A stretch of DNA of 64,000 bases from Neckera pumila (lineage: Eukaryota > Streptophyta > Bryopsida > Hypnales > Neckeraceae), in assembly GCA_963969595.1 (NCBI GenBank), contig OZ018412.1, forward strand, positions 126,501 through 190,500, given 5' to 3'. Shown here one piece after another: positions 22,682-35,160 of the stretch. The notes beneath the pieces are model-generated. The model was not told the DNA's origin. It searched no databases and saw only the letters and a list, made by a program, of their open reading frames with translations. The first letter of the stretch is position 1; each line of letters starts with the position of its first letter. Made by a program: the position numbers and the translations under genes.

Positions 22682-23512
22682 GTTGAACTGAAATTGACTC
22701 GATGTTTGATCTTCAGTGTAGAGTATCGTTAGAGAAGAATTTGATGGTAGGGCAGCTTGCGCTTCTTCGACCTGCATGCATGCTCCTCCTTCGTAGGAAA
22801 ACTCAGACTGAGTCGCTCATTTTGATCTTGAGTGTCGATTCATAGCAGTGGCCTCGCGTTTTCCGGTCTCACGGCTTTGAATTAGCAACTGTAGGCATTA
22901 TCTGAAGCGGTTCTGTCAGTTTGAGCTCTACAGTAATTAATTGAGGTGCACGCTACAAATTTCAGCAGACTGAGATTGCGAATTATAGCGTTCACGTGTC
23001 TACTAGTGTAGCATGAAAATCTATTTCCTTTGCTTGGGGGTTTAAACTGGCGTACTTGCACGGTTTCTCCACGTTATGATTACTGCTGAATTACTGTTAA
23101 ACTTAATTCTGTGCTGATGCTAAACATCAAACACCTGTGAATGGTGGAGTGTGTCTTTAACTCGGATGTGATATTATGTTATATTAGGCTGCTCTGTCTG
23201 ACTACAGATCAGTAGTAGGAGTATTGAAGACTGGCAGGGTACCCAATTAGTGCCGTTGTATGGGCCTTCATTTTGGCATTTACTCATTTTTTTTGTGTGT
23301 ATGGGGGGGAGACACAAATGAGTAAGCTTTTACCGTTGATACTTGGTACCATTGGTAATTTGGTACCAGTGTGAACTTTGTACCTTGCGATAAGAGACGT
23401 ACCATTGATTCTGCCAACCTTCCGTAAAATTCTGCCACACATATCTGGAATGCGCGACTCGTAAGAAATTAATCGACCAAATTGAAAGTGAGAGACAATT
23501 GCATAGCGTTCA
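22682..23512. other. 3' flank of the GT34 gene
   Basis: Presumed 3' untranslated region and downstream sequence, of intermediate GC near the gene and AT-rich further on. The minus-strand frame 23284-23613 has no recognisable features. Confidence 0.4.
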
Positions 23513-24110
23513 AATTGCCTAAATGCCTGAGTCACCAAATTCTGGTGTTGACAATACTTTGAAGTCAAATAAAACCTAACCAAGTTTGCTATTTTTAGTT
23601 GTTCATATTTCATATATATTTTTTTTTAAAGTCTAGTTTTAGCATTAAAAGTTCAATTTTGAAAATGAATATTTATAGATTTTCTATTCAAGATAGGTGC
23701 AAGGGTGTCCATTGCAATCTTGATTGTTTGTAATGTTGAAGGCTCTTGGGAATGAGCCTCAGATACACTAGGTTTTAGACTCTTGGAGGAAGAATCACAT
23801 TAGAAATTCATTTATAAAAATTATAGGGTACATTTTGAGAAGTTGTAAATTGATTGGGGTTATGTTCATTTTGCCCTTTAACCTCATATTTTTTTGGTGA
23901 CCAACTTTTTAGTTTTGGCATGTGAAAAAAGATTTGAAAGACTTCAAATCACTTTCATAGTTTTAAGACCCTCATGATCAAACATTATAATCTTTCAATC
24001 CACAAGTAATATTGTTGTGACGTTGTAACTGTTCCAATATCAAGGAAGTGTCCCACCTAGTCAAGCTGTGTATTTTGTTACATGACTAAAATTTCAGGCT
24101 TGACATTCAC
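23513..24110 (+). mobile_element. Family A2 element, degenerate
   Basis: Aligns with the left and middle parts of the TTAA element at 44218-45088 ('gcctaaatgcctgagtcaccaaattctggtg', 'tcaaataaaacctaaccaag', 'ctcttgggaatgagcctcagatacactagg', 'caaacattataatctttcaatcca'). It lacks the 224-bp family C MITE found in that copy and so preserves an unoccupied site near 24003. The terminal inverted repeats are degraded. Confidence 0.65.
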
Positions 24111-24959
24111 TCCAATTTGACTCACTTAGGTCACCACCTCCTTTGACCCTAACCTATCCAACTTTGAATTGACTTGACAACAACCATCACATCACCAAAA
24201 TGACTCCAAATTGGAAATCAACACATAAAAAATACCAATTTAGACACAAAACACCAAAAAGCCCTGCAAAATTAGCAAACAATTATCACAGTCAATTATC
24301 TACACCTAGGAAGGAAAGGCATAGAAAAATTCTCTCTAAGTAGGAGAACTAGGAAAGTGCAAAATTTATGAAAATAGATACTTTCACATTTTAATTTGTA
24401 AAAAATAGGAAAACCATTTTTAAAGAAACATAAAATTTTCCTTTTGGAAAGACTTCATGTGAAAGAGATTTCATCCAAAAATGATCTTGAAACCATTTTA
24501 AATGTTTAGAACTGCGCACGCAAGGGATCCCTGTTAATTCGCATGTGGAGGACATAAAATAAATTACTTTTAAATTTCCTTTGGTAGAAACATAACTTCC
24601 TACTATGGAAACATATTATAGATATTTTAGCTCTAGATCATTAATTTTGGATACTCTCTAGTACTAAAATTCCCTAAATTGCAAAGTGTGACAAATTAGC
24701 TAATTTCAATTTCAATATAAATTGATTTTTAGAAATTTTTGAAAAATAATTGACCTAAATACTATCAACTTAGCCATCTCCAATAAAAATTTCAAACTAA
24801 TCAAGGTCATGATTCAAAAGTTATAGCAGATAACAACTCCATCGCTTCAATTGTGACACAAAATAGTACCAGTCTTTCTTGCAATCACTCACTTTAATGT
24901 GTAATTTTTAGAAAATATTCAAAAAATAACCAAAAAGAACCCATTTTTTCTAACTTGAA
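24111..24959. other. AT-rich intergenic stretch, nothing recognised
   Basis: No credible coding or RNA gene. Phrases such as 'agaaattctctctaagtaggagaactaggaaagtgc' recur near 1960 and, inverted, near 32150, indicating an old dispersed repeat. Confidence 0.4.
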
Positions 24960-25380
24960 GATCTCCTTTCCAACCATTTGCATCTTTGGAAAAAAAATTG
25001 TTTTCTCTGCACTTGTGCAAAGGTAGTGCACTTTGAGCACATGTGGAAGGTGGACAATTTACTCTTTTAAAACAATCTCTTTGTGGTCTTGTACAACTTT
25101 AGTAGAAGTCCTTGTATTCAAATTTTGACCTTCAAATTTCCATTTTTGGGTCAAAAATAGTATTGAAACCCTCTAAAATTGCAAAGGTAGACATACAATC
25201 AATTGGGGCTATTTAAAATAGTAAACTAATTTAAAAAAAATTATAATTGTCTACAGCTAGTCAGCTATCATATGTAGCTTTATTTTGAATTTCATACAAA
25301 ATTGACATGTAATGCAAAAAATATGAACGAAAAATCACTTGTCCAAGACCAAGAAGACCAAAACACAACAAACATTTGAA
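24960..25380. repeat. Dispersed repeat J, second copy
   Basis: Matches 6885-7180 ('gtgcaaaggtagtgcactttgagcacatgt', 'agaagtccttgtattc', 'gggtcaaaaatagtattg') and continues into sequence shared with 27780-27930. No TIR was found. Confidence 0.55.
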
Positions 25381-27549
25381 AGGTTTCCTGTAGGCACTAT
25401 AACAGAAATCCCCTCCGAGAATTTTCTTTTTTTTGCCTTTTTTCCAATACACAAGGATGTAGCTCCTACAAGGAAATGTAAGACAAGGATTTTTCTACAT
25501 TTTTTAGGGGGGAATTTGTGCATTTTTTAGTGATGTCCCCACCTCCAAATCTATTGAATTTGTGAAATTTGATATTTTCAAATGTAGATTTTCGCCTACA
25601 TAATCATTACAATTCATAGATTTTGAAAGCTGAATCCTAGTGGAAATGTAGATTTTGAATTTCCAATCTCATTGATTTCAAAATTTCAAAATTTCAAAAT
25701 TTGTACATTTCAGATTTACACATTTCAAAATTTCTTAGATTTCTAAATTGGAGAAACTCTAGAATAGTTAGATTATTGTGAAATCAATGGAATACATTGG
25801 TTTAGAGATTACATGACAACTTACAACTCTTATGTGTCCAACCTCAACATACCCCTGACAATTGATAAGGGACAATTGCATCTTGTAAAATCTACCAAAT
25901 ATTAGGTGGGAACAACATTGAAATGTAAGATGTATACAAAGTCTACCAATTTTAATTGTACACGGGAATTTGGAGAAAATTCATGAAATACATGCAAAGA
26001 AAATCCATGATTTTTTCTTGTATAGGAATTCTTTGAAGATCCCTCCATGGTGACATTAGAACACATGGAAACATAAAAACTAGGAGAAACTTGCAGGAAA
26101 AAACTGTAGAATCTCCAAATCAGTCAGAGGGAATTCCAAGAAAGTCTGTTGCGAAAAGGACAAATTGTGTTTCTTGCAATCCCCCATGTCCACATACTTT
26201 GGAAAAAGTCCTTCATGAAGTAGCGTCACCAAAGTAAGGACGATTTTACAAATGGGTTTAAGTTTATATCTTAGTTTTCTTATATTGGTGGATTACAGAA
26301 TGGAGTGATTTTTCTTACTTAAGAAAATAGGGCCACAAGGCAATTTCTACTATTTGGCTCTCAAGCATTGGCTTAAACTAGCTTCAATTACATGCGCACT
26401 TTTGAATATAAATGCAAGTTCACAATTTGTTAATCATTAGAGTTTTAGTCAAAAAATACCAGAGCTCTGATAAATACAACCTAAAATTGTTTAAATAGGC
26501 ATTTGATTTTTTTTAATCATTTGTTTTCTTTATTTTTGTTAGGAACTTGGAACTATTGGGAGTCAAATCAAGATTCTAGATTCTATTAGCTTGCATCATA
26601 TAGGACACCAAGTCACCAATCACACTATATGAATAAACTATCAATTTTCAAGCATTGAAGTTTGGTGTATCCAAAAAGCAACCCTAGTTGCTCTAATGAA
26701 TAGGTTCTCATGATAGAAGTTGTCCATTTTAAGTAAGGATCTCCAGTGGTCAACTTGAGAATTGGGTTGCAAAAACCTATAGAAATTGTTGTAGACTTGT
26801 AGGATGTGGGTTTCAAAACAAGGTGCAAAAATGAATTCTTATTCAACAAATGTTTTGAATCCATCAAGCATTAGAAGAATTCTGGAGTCTTTAGAAGGCT
26901 GCTCTAGAGTGACCATCCAGTCTATTAAAACGCAAGTAGGTCTCCTATGAAAATTGTCAGAAGTACACAGTCAAATGATGTGAATTTTGCAAAACTAGTC
27001 ATTAAGAGCAGGCATGTCACCAACTTCCACCATAAAAAATCCAATACAAGCTGATCGTTGTTTGTTTTTGGTTCACTATTGGAATAAACTCCAGATTTGA
27101 CCAATATTATACAAGGTTTTTAATTTAAAATTTAAAATGAAATTATCCAATCAAGCCAATTATCGAGTCCAATCCACGTAAATCAATTTAAGGGTGATTA
27201 CAAAAACACTTCACCGTTTTGGCTCAAAACGTAGGTTTTGGCCATAGGACTAGCAGTACTATATAATACTATGCAGTATTATGTTTTCACAGCACCCCAA
27301 GAGATCTTAATCGGCGATTCAAGGCGTCTGCAAATCTCAATTGTCAATTCAGTACTATGTAGTACTATGCACTACTATAGACTGCTGCAAAGTACTACAG
27401 AAGCCACTAGGAGCAAAAAATAGCAGAAAAGGGGTCTGTGCACTTTTTTATTTTTAATAATTCAAAAAAAATTCAAAAATTCAAAAAAAAAAATCCATTT
27501 TGCTAGAGAAGATTGCGCTCACATTGCACCAAAAAGTTAATGTAGGAAA
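25381..27549. other. AT-rich intergenic stretch, nothing recognised
   Basis: No gene found. A cluster of AGTACTA/TAGTACT words at 27240-27410 stands out. The short frames at 26625-26867 (minus) and 27238-27423 (plus) have no supporting features. Confidence 0.4.
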
Positions 27550-27930
27550 TTTTTTCCCTCTTCGTAACCTTCGCTCAAAGGAAGGTCACTTTGACCCCAT
27601 ATGGACAACCGACATGTTTCTATTTTCATAAAAATTCATTGTCAATCCTTGTAATGTTAGTAGACCTCCAATATGTCTAATTTGTGGCTTCAAATTTGCA
27701 TTTTTGGGTCAAAAATAGGACTAAAACCCCCCAAAATGGCCAAAATAGACACCCAATCGGGGGCAATTTAAAAATAGTAAACTAATTTTGAAAAATTTGA
27801 AAAAATTACTCAATGTTTGCAACTACCACATGTACTTTCCTTCCAAATTTCATGCCAAATGGATAAACAATGCAAAAGTTATGAGCAAAAAACCACCCGT
27901 CCAAAGGCAAGGGGATAAAAAATAGGACAA
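27550..27930. repeat. Dispersed repeat J, third copy (divergent)
   Basis: Contains 'tcaaatttgcatttttgggtcaaaaatagga', 'aaaatagacacccaatcgggggcaatttaaa' and 'agtaaactaatttt', which match the copies near 7080 and 25140-25230. Confidence 0.5.
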
Positions 27931-28413
27931 GTTTTTTTTTAAATCACCCTTAAGTGGCTTTTAAATTTGTGTGTTTAGAGATGAAAATAGGAAGTGAATT
28001 TTGTCCATAACTTTTGATTTGAGACTTGAATTCACAAAAGGATTTTTGGTTATGAAACTTAGTTAGTTTATCCAGCTTTTATTAGTCCAAAGGTTTTTCA
28101 AAAAAAATATTTTACTATGCCTAAATGAGGGCCAAAATTCTGCTTTTAATACAGTTTATTTTTTTCACTTAACTTTGAGAGGTGGAGCTCCTATTCAATT
28201 TTACATATCTTGTATGCATTGTTCTATCTATCACTACCCCACTTCTATAAAGATCTTCTCCTCTCATCTTCAAACACTTCAATTGCCCACAAAATAAGTC
28301 TTTCACATTGACATAAAAAAAATTCTTGATGGTAAGCCACTCGACGATTTTTGGACATTTGCATTTTTTTTTACAATTTTGGATTGAGAGAAAGATGCAT
28401 CTAAGTAGAAAGT

Positions 28414-28467
28414 GTTTAATAGTCAAGGTTATGGTGCTTTAATACATCTTAACCTTGATTATTAAAC
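28414..28467. repeat. Short hairpin with 18-bp arms
   Basis: GTTTAATAGTCAAGGTTA at 28414-28431 and TAACCTTGATTATTAAAC at 28450-28467 are inverted with one mismatch and an 18-base loop. No run of T or other terminator mark adjoins it. It could be a relic of a small foldback. Confidence 0.65.
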
Positions 28468-28559
28468 GCTTTTGACTTGGATTTTCAACCACTGACAAGC
28501 ATTCGACATTGGGATTGAAGGTGAACGGGAATAGCGGAAAAAAAATTAGTTAGGCAAAA

Positions 28560-28632
28560 AAAAAACTGTTTACTGGGTCCTCGGAGGGCTATGGAGCGGC
28601 CCTCTAGAGGCCCCAGATTTTCTCTAATAGTC
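28560..28632. repeat. Family I fragment
   Basis: The GC-rich core 'tcctcggagggctatggagcggccctctagaggcc' is followed by 'ccagattttctctaatag', matching the right end of family I elements at 47110-47135. Confidence 0.5.
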
Positions 28633-28899
28633 AAGCACAGGCTGCAGGAGCTATGAAATGCCAGAGCCATTGGATTGATAAGGTGCACGATATAGATCTT
28701 CACAACATTTGCAAGTGCCCCGCCAACATTTGTTTGTCCTGAAGAAATTTTAGGTCCATTTTCTTTCAAAATTCGAAGTTCAAACTCATGATTTCAACCC
28801 AGAAAAAATAATTTTTTGTCCCTAAATGATGGGTAATAGTGGTTGAAGTGACTTCTAAATTCTAATATCCCCAAATGGTTCCATGATTGATTTTTTTCT

Positions 28900-29560
28900 G
28901 TCATTGATTTTGAGAAAGTTTAGCCTGGTACCCGCCATCAGACCCTCACAGACAGTGCGTAGTTGCGTACCCGTAGCTAGCGCAGTACCAGTACACTACT
29001 GTACAGTGCAGTACACCAGTACAGTGGTCCATGTAAGTCAAAGCACTACTGTACTCAGTCCCACCCCAATGCAATGCAAGTAGTGGAGCTTACCACTGGT
29101 ACTGCTCAGCAGTGAGAGCGATTGAAGCGCCACAAAGCTGCATCTGACCCCGACTGCTATTGAATTGAAGCCTGATAATTATATGATTCTCGATCTCGAT
29201 CGCTGCTGAAAGTCGACTTGATCGATCAGTGAATGGCCGGACCATTCTCGATCGATCAATTGCCACAAACTTGTAATTGTAATTGTTGTACAGTACGTAC
29301 AGCAGGCCGTGGTAACACCGGTCCACGTCGATCATGGCCCAATTAACTACCGTAGCAGCTTGGATTGGGGCCAGCCAGCCTCAGCAATCTAATCAGTCCA
29401 GCTCTGCGTCAGGTCGGACGGCTGTCAACTTCCTTTCAATCTTGTCGATCGAAAGAAATAAAATAAAGCTGACGGGATTGGATATTCTTCAATTCTACCA
29501 GGCTCACTGATCGATCGATCGAGTGCCTGGCTCAGATAGACACCACCACTAGTAATTAAT
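28900..29560. other. Compositional island rich in GTAC and GATC words
   Basis: An isolated non-AT-rich tract: 28930-29060 is packed with overlapping GTAC, CAGTAC and CTACTGTAC words, and 29190-29520 with GATCGATC runs. Neither strand has a convincing exon. It could be a promoter or leader of an unannotated non-coding transcript, or inserted foreign sequence. Confidence 0.4.
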
Positions 29561-30121
29561 TACGTTACAGTGTTGGATTTCAACTCTTTGAGACTTTAAT
29601 TTTAGAGGCTTTCAATTAAGGTTAAGAATTGGTACGAATTAATCCTGTTTGAAACAAGTTAAACGAGATGATATAAACGAGTGCCGTTTCTGCTCCCTTC
29701 ACCATACCGCTGCTACCATCACTCATCCGACCAAGAATCTCTGAAGTTTGCACATATGAAAGCATCCAAATATGAAGTATGATCAGTGCAAGGTTCCTGT
29801 TACTAAGGTAGGAGGTCCAGAAAAAATGGAGCATCTAAGCGCTGAAACTAGATTTTCGGGAGGTAAAACATCTTGAAATATTTCTCAGTAAATTTTCCTT
29901 GAAAGACAAGTGGAATTGAAATCTAACCCAAGTTGTTTCATATTTTTTGGACCTTTCTACAATTAGTTACAAATTTTTGAAGTTGGAAAAAAGTGGTCAT
30001 TTATGATCATCAAAATGGACCACCTCCTGAAATGTGCATAGGTGGTACATTGAAGAAAGCAAAATGTACCTCTGAGTCATGTTCCATTTCAATGCCCGCT
30101 CCATTTTACACCTTCCTACCT
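29561..30121. other. Intergenic stretch, nothing recognised
   Basis: AT-rich. The minus-strand open frame 29622-29834 shows no domain. Confidence 0.35.
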
Positions 30122-30466
30122 TAATGGTGAATTTGTTAAAATGGTGGCATTCCATTACAATGGCACGTTATTTCAGTTTAGAACAGCCGTTCTGAAATCT
30201 ACACTCGTGGTACATTCTGAAAATCTACGCCTATTCTAGATATGTAAAATCTATACCAGTCCTAGATTTTTTAAAACAGTTGGTTTGAAATCTATATAGT
30301 TCCTAGATGTTTGAAATCTACAATAATCTTAGATGTCTGGAATCTATACCTGTTTGGCTGTTCTAGATGTTCAGAGCGGATGGTCTAAAAAAATGGCATA
30401 AGGAATATGGCACAAGGAAAATATGGCATTGGAAATACTGCCATTTTAACAAAAATTGCCATCTTA
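30122..30466. mobile_element. Foldback MITE, family E copy 2
   Basis: Ends 'taatggtgaatttgttaaaatgg' and 'ccattttaacaaaaattgccatctta' are inverted. The interior has several repeats of 'tagatgtytgaaatctata' with local inverted pairs ('gaacagccgttctgaaatct', 'cagagcggatggtct'). Relative of 18538-18721. Confidence 0.7.
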
Positions 30467-31482
30467 GTGTGCTTTAAATTTTAATTTGTTGGGTCTTGAA
30501 GCACCTGTGGGCTTGACTTTTGATTGGTTTCACAGGAAACTTATATCATGTTCCTAGTGTTCATTCCCGGTTCATTCCCAGTAAGTCCTACTTTTTCCTG
30601 TGTATGTGTAGTATCAACATGTGTCCAAAATAGTTGTAAATAGTAAAGTTTTTATAGGTGTCAGAATTTAAAGTTCAGTGGGAAAAGTGGGACTCACCGA
30701 GAATGAACACCAGAAATGCGATATGAGTTTCGTGTGTTTTGGCCTTGGCGCAAGAGTGAGGTGTTCCTGAGGTCAAACCTGGGTGTTTTTGTTGGGGGTG
30801 GCAACTCACAATGCCAAGATATGTGCTTTCTGAATTTTTTTTAATGTACAAAAAGGGAATACACTTCTTTGTTATGTATGTTTTAAGAACATAGTAGGAA
30901 AGAACACATTGCTTAGAGAACTTGAATGGTATGATTTTTATATCAACCATAATAGTTTAGGTACTCAAAAGTCATTTTAAGAACTTAGAATACAAAGGAT
31001 TTTTCAAATAGGAGGCACCACAGCTACCACAGCCACCACCAAATAGATGGGTGAATGCAAGAAACACTTGTATTATTTTTTGTCACATTTTGCATGCTGA
31101 TTTGTTTTTTAGGTATAACTTTTGCGTATTGAATCCAAATGACTTAAGATTTATAGGGAAGGTGCTCATGACCACTATACACCTTCCCTAATTTTTTGGC
31201 GATTTTCAAAAATGTTTTACTAAATAAAAAGAGCCCCCGATTTTATGTCACAAATTCCAGTTTGAAGGTTTTAAGTACTATTCAGTACCCAAAAAACTGA
31301 TTTTGGAGCTAAAATTTGGATGAGATAGTCTTCTGTAGACTTCTAGCTCTCCAGGAGAGGGATTTTTAAAAAAGTTAATTTTGTGTAGTGTAGAATTCTA
31401 CAAAGTGAGCTTCTTTCTGCTTGCATTTTGAAATACATAAAACATTATTTTGATGGTTTTTTTGGTGAATGACCATCTCCAT
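30467..31482. other. Intergenic stretch with old repeat phrases
   Basis: No gene found. The region 31070-31440 contains the 'gcaagaaacacttgtattattttttgtcac' and 'aataaaaagagccccc' blocks, which resemble phrases near the J repeats. Confidence 0.4.
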
Positions 31483-32046
31483 CATTAGGAAGAATTGGAG
31501 CCCTCAAAGGGGCTGTGAGTGAGGGGAACGAAGGAACAGCAACTGATTTTTTTTTTTTTTTTCAAAAAACAAAAACTAAAAAAAAACAAAAAAAAATTCC
31601 CCCTCTAGCAAACGGGAGAGCCTGGACAGCGCCTGACACTGGCACTGAACCTTATTTTAATATTTAAAAAAACATAAAAATAGTTAATTTAATTTTTTTT
31701 TTTATTTTTTTATTTTTTGGAATCTGATGTGGCACCATGGCGACCACATCAGCTTCCTAATTTGAGAATTAGTTTATTTTAATTATTTTATTATTATTTT
31801 AATTATTATTTTAATATTTTTTATTTTTTATATTATTATTTTATTATTAATTTGTATTATTTTAATTATTTTAATTATAATTATAATATTATATTAATAT
31901 TATATTATTATTATGAATTTTTAAATTTTTTAAAAATGAACCCCCCTGTTTAAAAACAGAGGCGTTCCCCTCAAAGGGGCTGCACCTCCCTGAGGGGAAC
32001 TCCTCAAAGGGAAGCAGCCCTTTGAGGGTTGCCATTTTTCCTAATG
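31483..32046. mobile_element. TIR element with CCCTCAAAGGGG ends
   Basis: About 564 bp bounded by CATTAGGAAGAATTGGAGCC followed by CTCAAAGGGGCTG, and the inverse CAGCCCTTTGAGGGTTGCC followed by ATTTTTCCTAATG. The interior holds a palindrome 'gatgtggcaccatggcgaccacatc' and a long ATT-type low-complexity tract (31770-31930). No coding is visible. Confidence 0.7.
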
Positions 32047-32424
32047 AGAGCTGTTGCAAATGGCCAATTTTTATTTAATTTATTTAATTTGTTTTACTAT
32101 TTTTAACTAATTAAAGCATCAAAATGTCTATTTTCTTGAGATTTGGCACTTTCTAGTTCTCCCACTTAGAGAATTTTTCTATGCTTTTCCTTTCCAAAGT
32201 TTCTTCATCTTAAAGGTATATACATTGGCCATATTTAAAAAAAAAACTAAAAATTAATTTTCTATGCTTAAAGTACTCCAGAAAAAAAAGCATCAAATAG
32301 TGAAAACGCAACAAATAGTACAAGTGTTTCTTGCATTCACCCAGATCCCCCCATTTTTTTTTGAATTATTTCTTTCTATGATTTATTAATTATTTTTCAA
32401 AAAAACCCTCTAATAATGCCAGGG

Positions 32425-32762
32425 TTCAGACTTTATTATTACCCTCTAGAATGCCAAAGGTGAGATTGTAGACTTCATTATCACCTCAACTATTCATGAT
32501 CATCTAGGATTCTTAATTCCAAAGATTCAGATTGCATTGTTACTTCAACTATTCATGATCATCTAAGATTCTTAATGCCAAGGATCAAATTATAGACTTC
32601 ATTATCACCTCAACTGTTCATGATCATCTAAGATTCTTAGTGCCAAAGGTCAAATTGTAGACTTCATTATCACCTCAACTATTCATGATCATCTAGGATT
32701 CTTAATGCCAAAGATTCAGATTGCATTGTTACTTTAACTATTTATGATCTAGGATTCTTAAC
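32425..32762. repeat. Minisatellite-like tandem repeat, unit about 59-65 bp
   Basis: Four to five units, each built on 'caactattcatgatcatctaggattcttaatgccaaag' followed by a variable middle ('cagattgcattgttact' or 'caaattgtagacttcattatcac'). The two middle types alternate, which suggests that a higher-order unit was amplified. Confidence 0.8.
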
Positions 32763-33460
32763 CGTTGGCCCCAACTTTCTACTTAATAAAATTTGATTTT
32801 AGTAGAGAAATTTTTAATTTTAATTTTTTAATGGACTCTTTGTCATTATGCTCTCAATGTTATAGATGTCACAATGTGTTGTATTTTGGATTTTATAATC
32901 TTTTATTTATCACATGTTCTAAATTTAGGATACATTTGATGAAATAAATGTTAAATAATGCTACACATATATGGTTAGAATTAGATTGGTGCACCTCTAT
33001 TGCCAAAATTCTTGGAACATTCATTTATACTAAGCTGTGATGCCATGAAAGATATAATGATTTATTAGAAATCTCAAGCCTAGTTCCTCATTGTAAGAGC
33101 TTCATTAAAAGCTCTTTAATGTTATAATAAATTATAAAATCTGAAGTATTCAACTTTTTTAGCTCTTTTCAAAATAGTCCCCATTACATATTATACAAGA
33201 GTTGTCACCTTAGGGTGTTTGTGGGGTGCATACCATCAAAGTCGGCCACTCAACTATATTGGGGTTTAAATGACCTCATTTGTTATGTAGAGACCTTAGA
33301 GGCTAAGAATTTATGGAAGCATCAAGGATGGAATTTGCCACCTAGGTTTAGAGTTGAGCCATTCCCAATAGATGCTTCACTCACACTAATATTTTAGATC
33401 GAAATTATTCTTCCTTTTGTTGGCAATGTACCTTTGTTTTAAGTTCTTCATCCTAAAGTC
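32763..33460. other. Intergenic stretch, nothing recognised
   Basis: No gene found; the two 60-codon frames here (32765-32947, 33215-33397) lack features. Confidence 0.35.
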
Positions 33461-34122
33461 CTAACTCTTAAGACCACTTTTTTATTGGTCAAAATCCACT
33501 CAAAAAGCCGCTACCATTTCCCATGCAAAAGAGTAAAATTTCTAAGCATTTTTTTATGTAGATCCATCTATAAGGTCTTGTATTAGATTTGTATGAAAAA
33601 TTGAAAATGTATGGAAGAAATTTCAAAAACTTTGACCAAGTAGAAATTTACAAGGTATTTGTATTTAAGTGGAGAAAAATAGAAAATGAATTGTTTTGCA
33701 CCTTGCCATTTTAGGTTATAAGACTTTTAATCCTCTTAACCTAAATTCATATTACAAAATTATTTTGAGAATCTAGAAAAAAAATCCTAAGAAAATAATT
33801 GATTTTCATTCTTTAAGAAATTATTTAATAAAATTTAGAACAAAATAGAAGAAAAAATAATTTTTGATCAGCCCAAGTGCAGTTCAAAAAAGTTCTTAAA
33901 AAATCACTTTTTTGAGGAAAAAAATAATTAAATTGTTAACCGCCATAAGATGGAATTGAATCACATTAATCCCAACAGTGAATTGTACTAGCAAACAAAT
34001 TGAACCTTGTGGTATGATTTTTTTTAATTATCAAAATTGAGTTTAAAAAATCCAGTAATTTACTTTTGCAAGAAGATGCAAAGATTGCCCATCAATCAAG
34101 AAACTTTATAACTTTTACATCA
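33461..34122 (+). mobile_element. Family A TTAA element, 5' part
   Basis: A degraded left end (CTAACTCTTAAGACC) is followed by the family order as far as 'ataacttttacatcat'. There a second plus-orientation family A copy begins with TTAACTACTAAAAGGCCC. The rest of this host element is not seen beyond it. Confidence 0.7.
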
Positions 34123-35011
34123 TTAACTACTAAAAGGCCCAAGGCCTTTTTTCTGCCAAAAAACACCCAAAATTGCCATTTTTATAGCAAAGAGTAAAAA
34201 AAAATTAAAAATTATTTTTTTGCACATCTAATTGTAGGGTCTTATACCTAACTACTATGAAATGTGTGAAAAAGATTTCAGAATTTTTGACCGCACAAAT
34301 TGCAAAATATCCAAAAAAAAGGTTTTCAATACATTTTGGGACTAGATTTTATGACTTTGAACATTTTTAACTTAAATGTATTGCACTACAAAGTTTTGAG
34401 CTTTAGATCTTCATAGTGGAGAATTGAGTTGAGAGTCTAGGAAAAAAAAAAATCCAAAAAAAACTTAATTTTCATTATTAAAAAAATTGTTAAGTAGAAG
34501 TAGATACGAGATAGAAGCAAATCTAAAATAATAAAAATTTTTATGTAGAATTAAAAAGCACAAATCCCAATGGTGAGATTGTTATAGCAAAAACACTAAC
34601 TATCATGTGGAACTTCTTTTTGAAAAATCGTAAAAATTGCATTCAAAAATGAATCCTACAATTTATTTTTTTCAAGAAGATGCTCTAAGTGCCGAAAAAC
34701 AAGATTGTCCATAACTTTCTCATAACAAATCCAAATGAAATGAATCAAAGCTTTCCAAATAGACAAAAATATAATCTCTAAGAAAAAAAATTGAAAAAAA
34801 AAAAAAATTTGCAAAACTTTTTTTTCTCCCCCTTGAACATTGTTTTGAGCTTATTTGGGCATAATTTTTTTTCCTAGGCACCGATTGAAAAAAAAATTAT
34901 ATTCCCGCAAAGCTTATTTGTTTTTCTATCTTCACAAAAAGTTTCAAAAATTTACAACAAAAATCCAACCCATAGGTACGTGCCCAAAATCCCATTTTCC
35001 CCCAAAGGGAC
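34123..35011 (+). mobile_element. Family A TTAA element, lacking its last bases
   Basis: Begins TTAACTACTAAAAGGCCCAAGGCC and follows the family consensus closely through 'ataggtacgtgcccaaaatccc', then breaks off inside the GTCCCC...GGGGAC palindrome at about 35011. A short reverse-orientation scrap of the same family lies at about 35093-35160. Confidence 0.8.
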
Positions 35012-35160
35012 CAGGCAATCAAAGCTCCATCACTTTAGAGAGGTCATGGCTTTAGAGGACTTCACTTTAGAGAAGTTCTATTGTAGTATGATTCAATTCC
35101 ATCACTTACAGCTATTAACAATTTTGTAAGTTTCCTTCTATCTAGTTCTGAATTCTACTA

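Noticed and set aside
28169..28426. 85-codon minus-strand frame as a gene
   Set aside because: AT-driven composition, no domain, and no splice context.
32425..32762. CRISPR-like array of repeats and spacers
   Set aside because: The units are long, imperfect and contiguous and the genome is plainly eukaryotic; it is a minisatellite.
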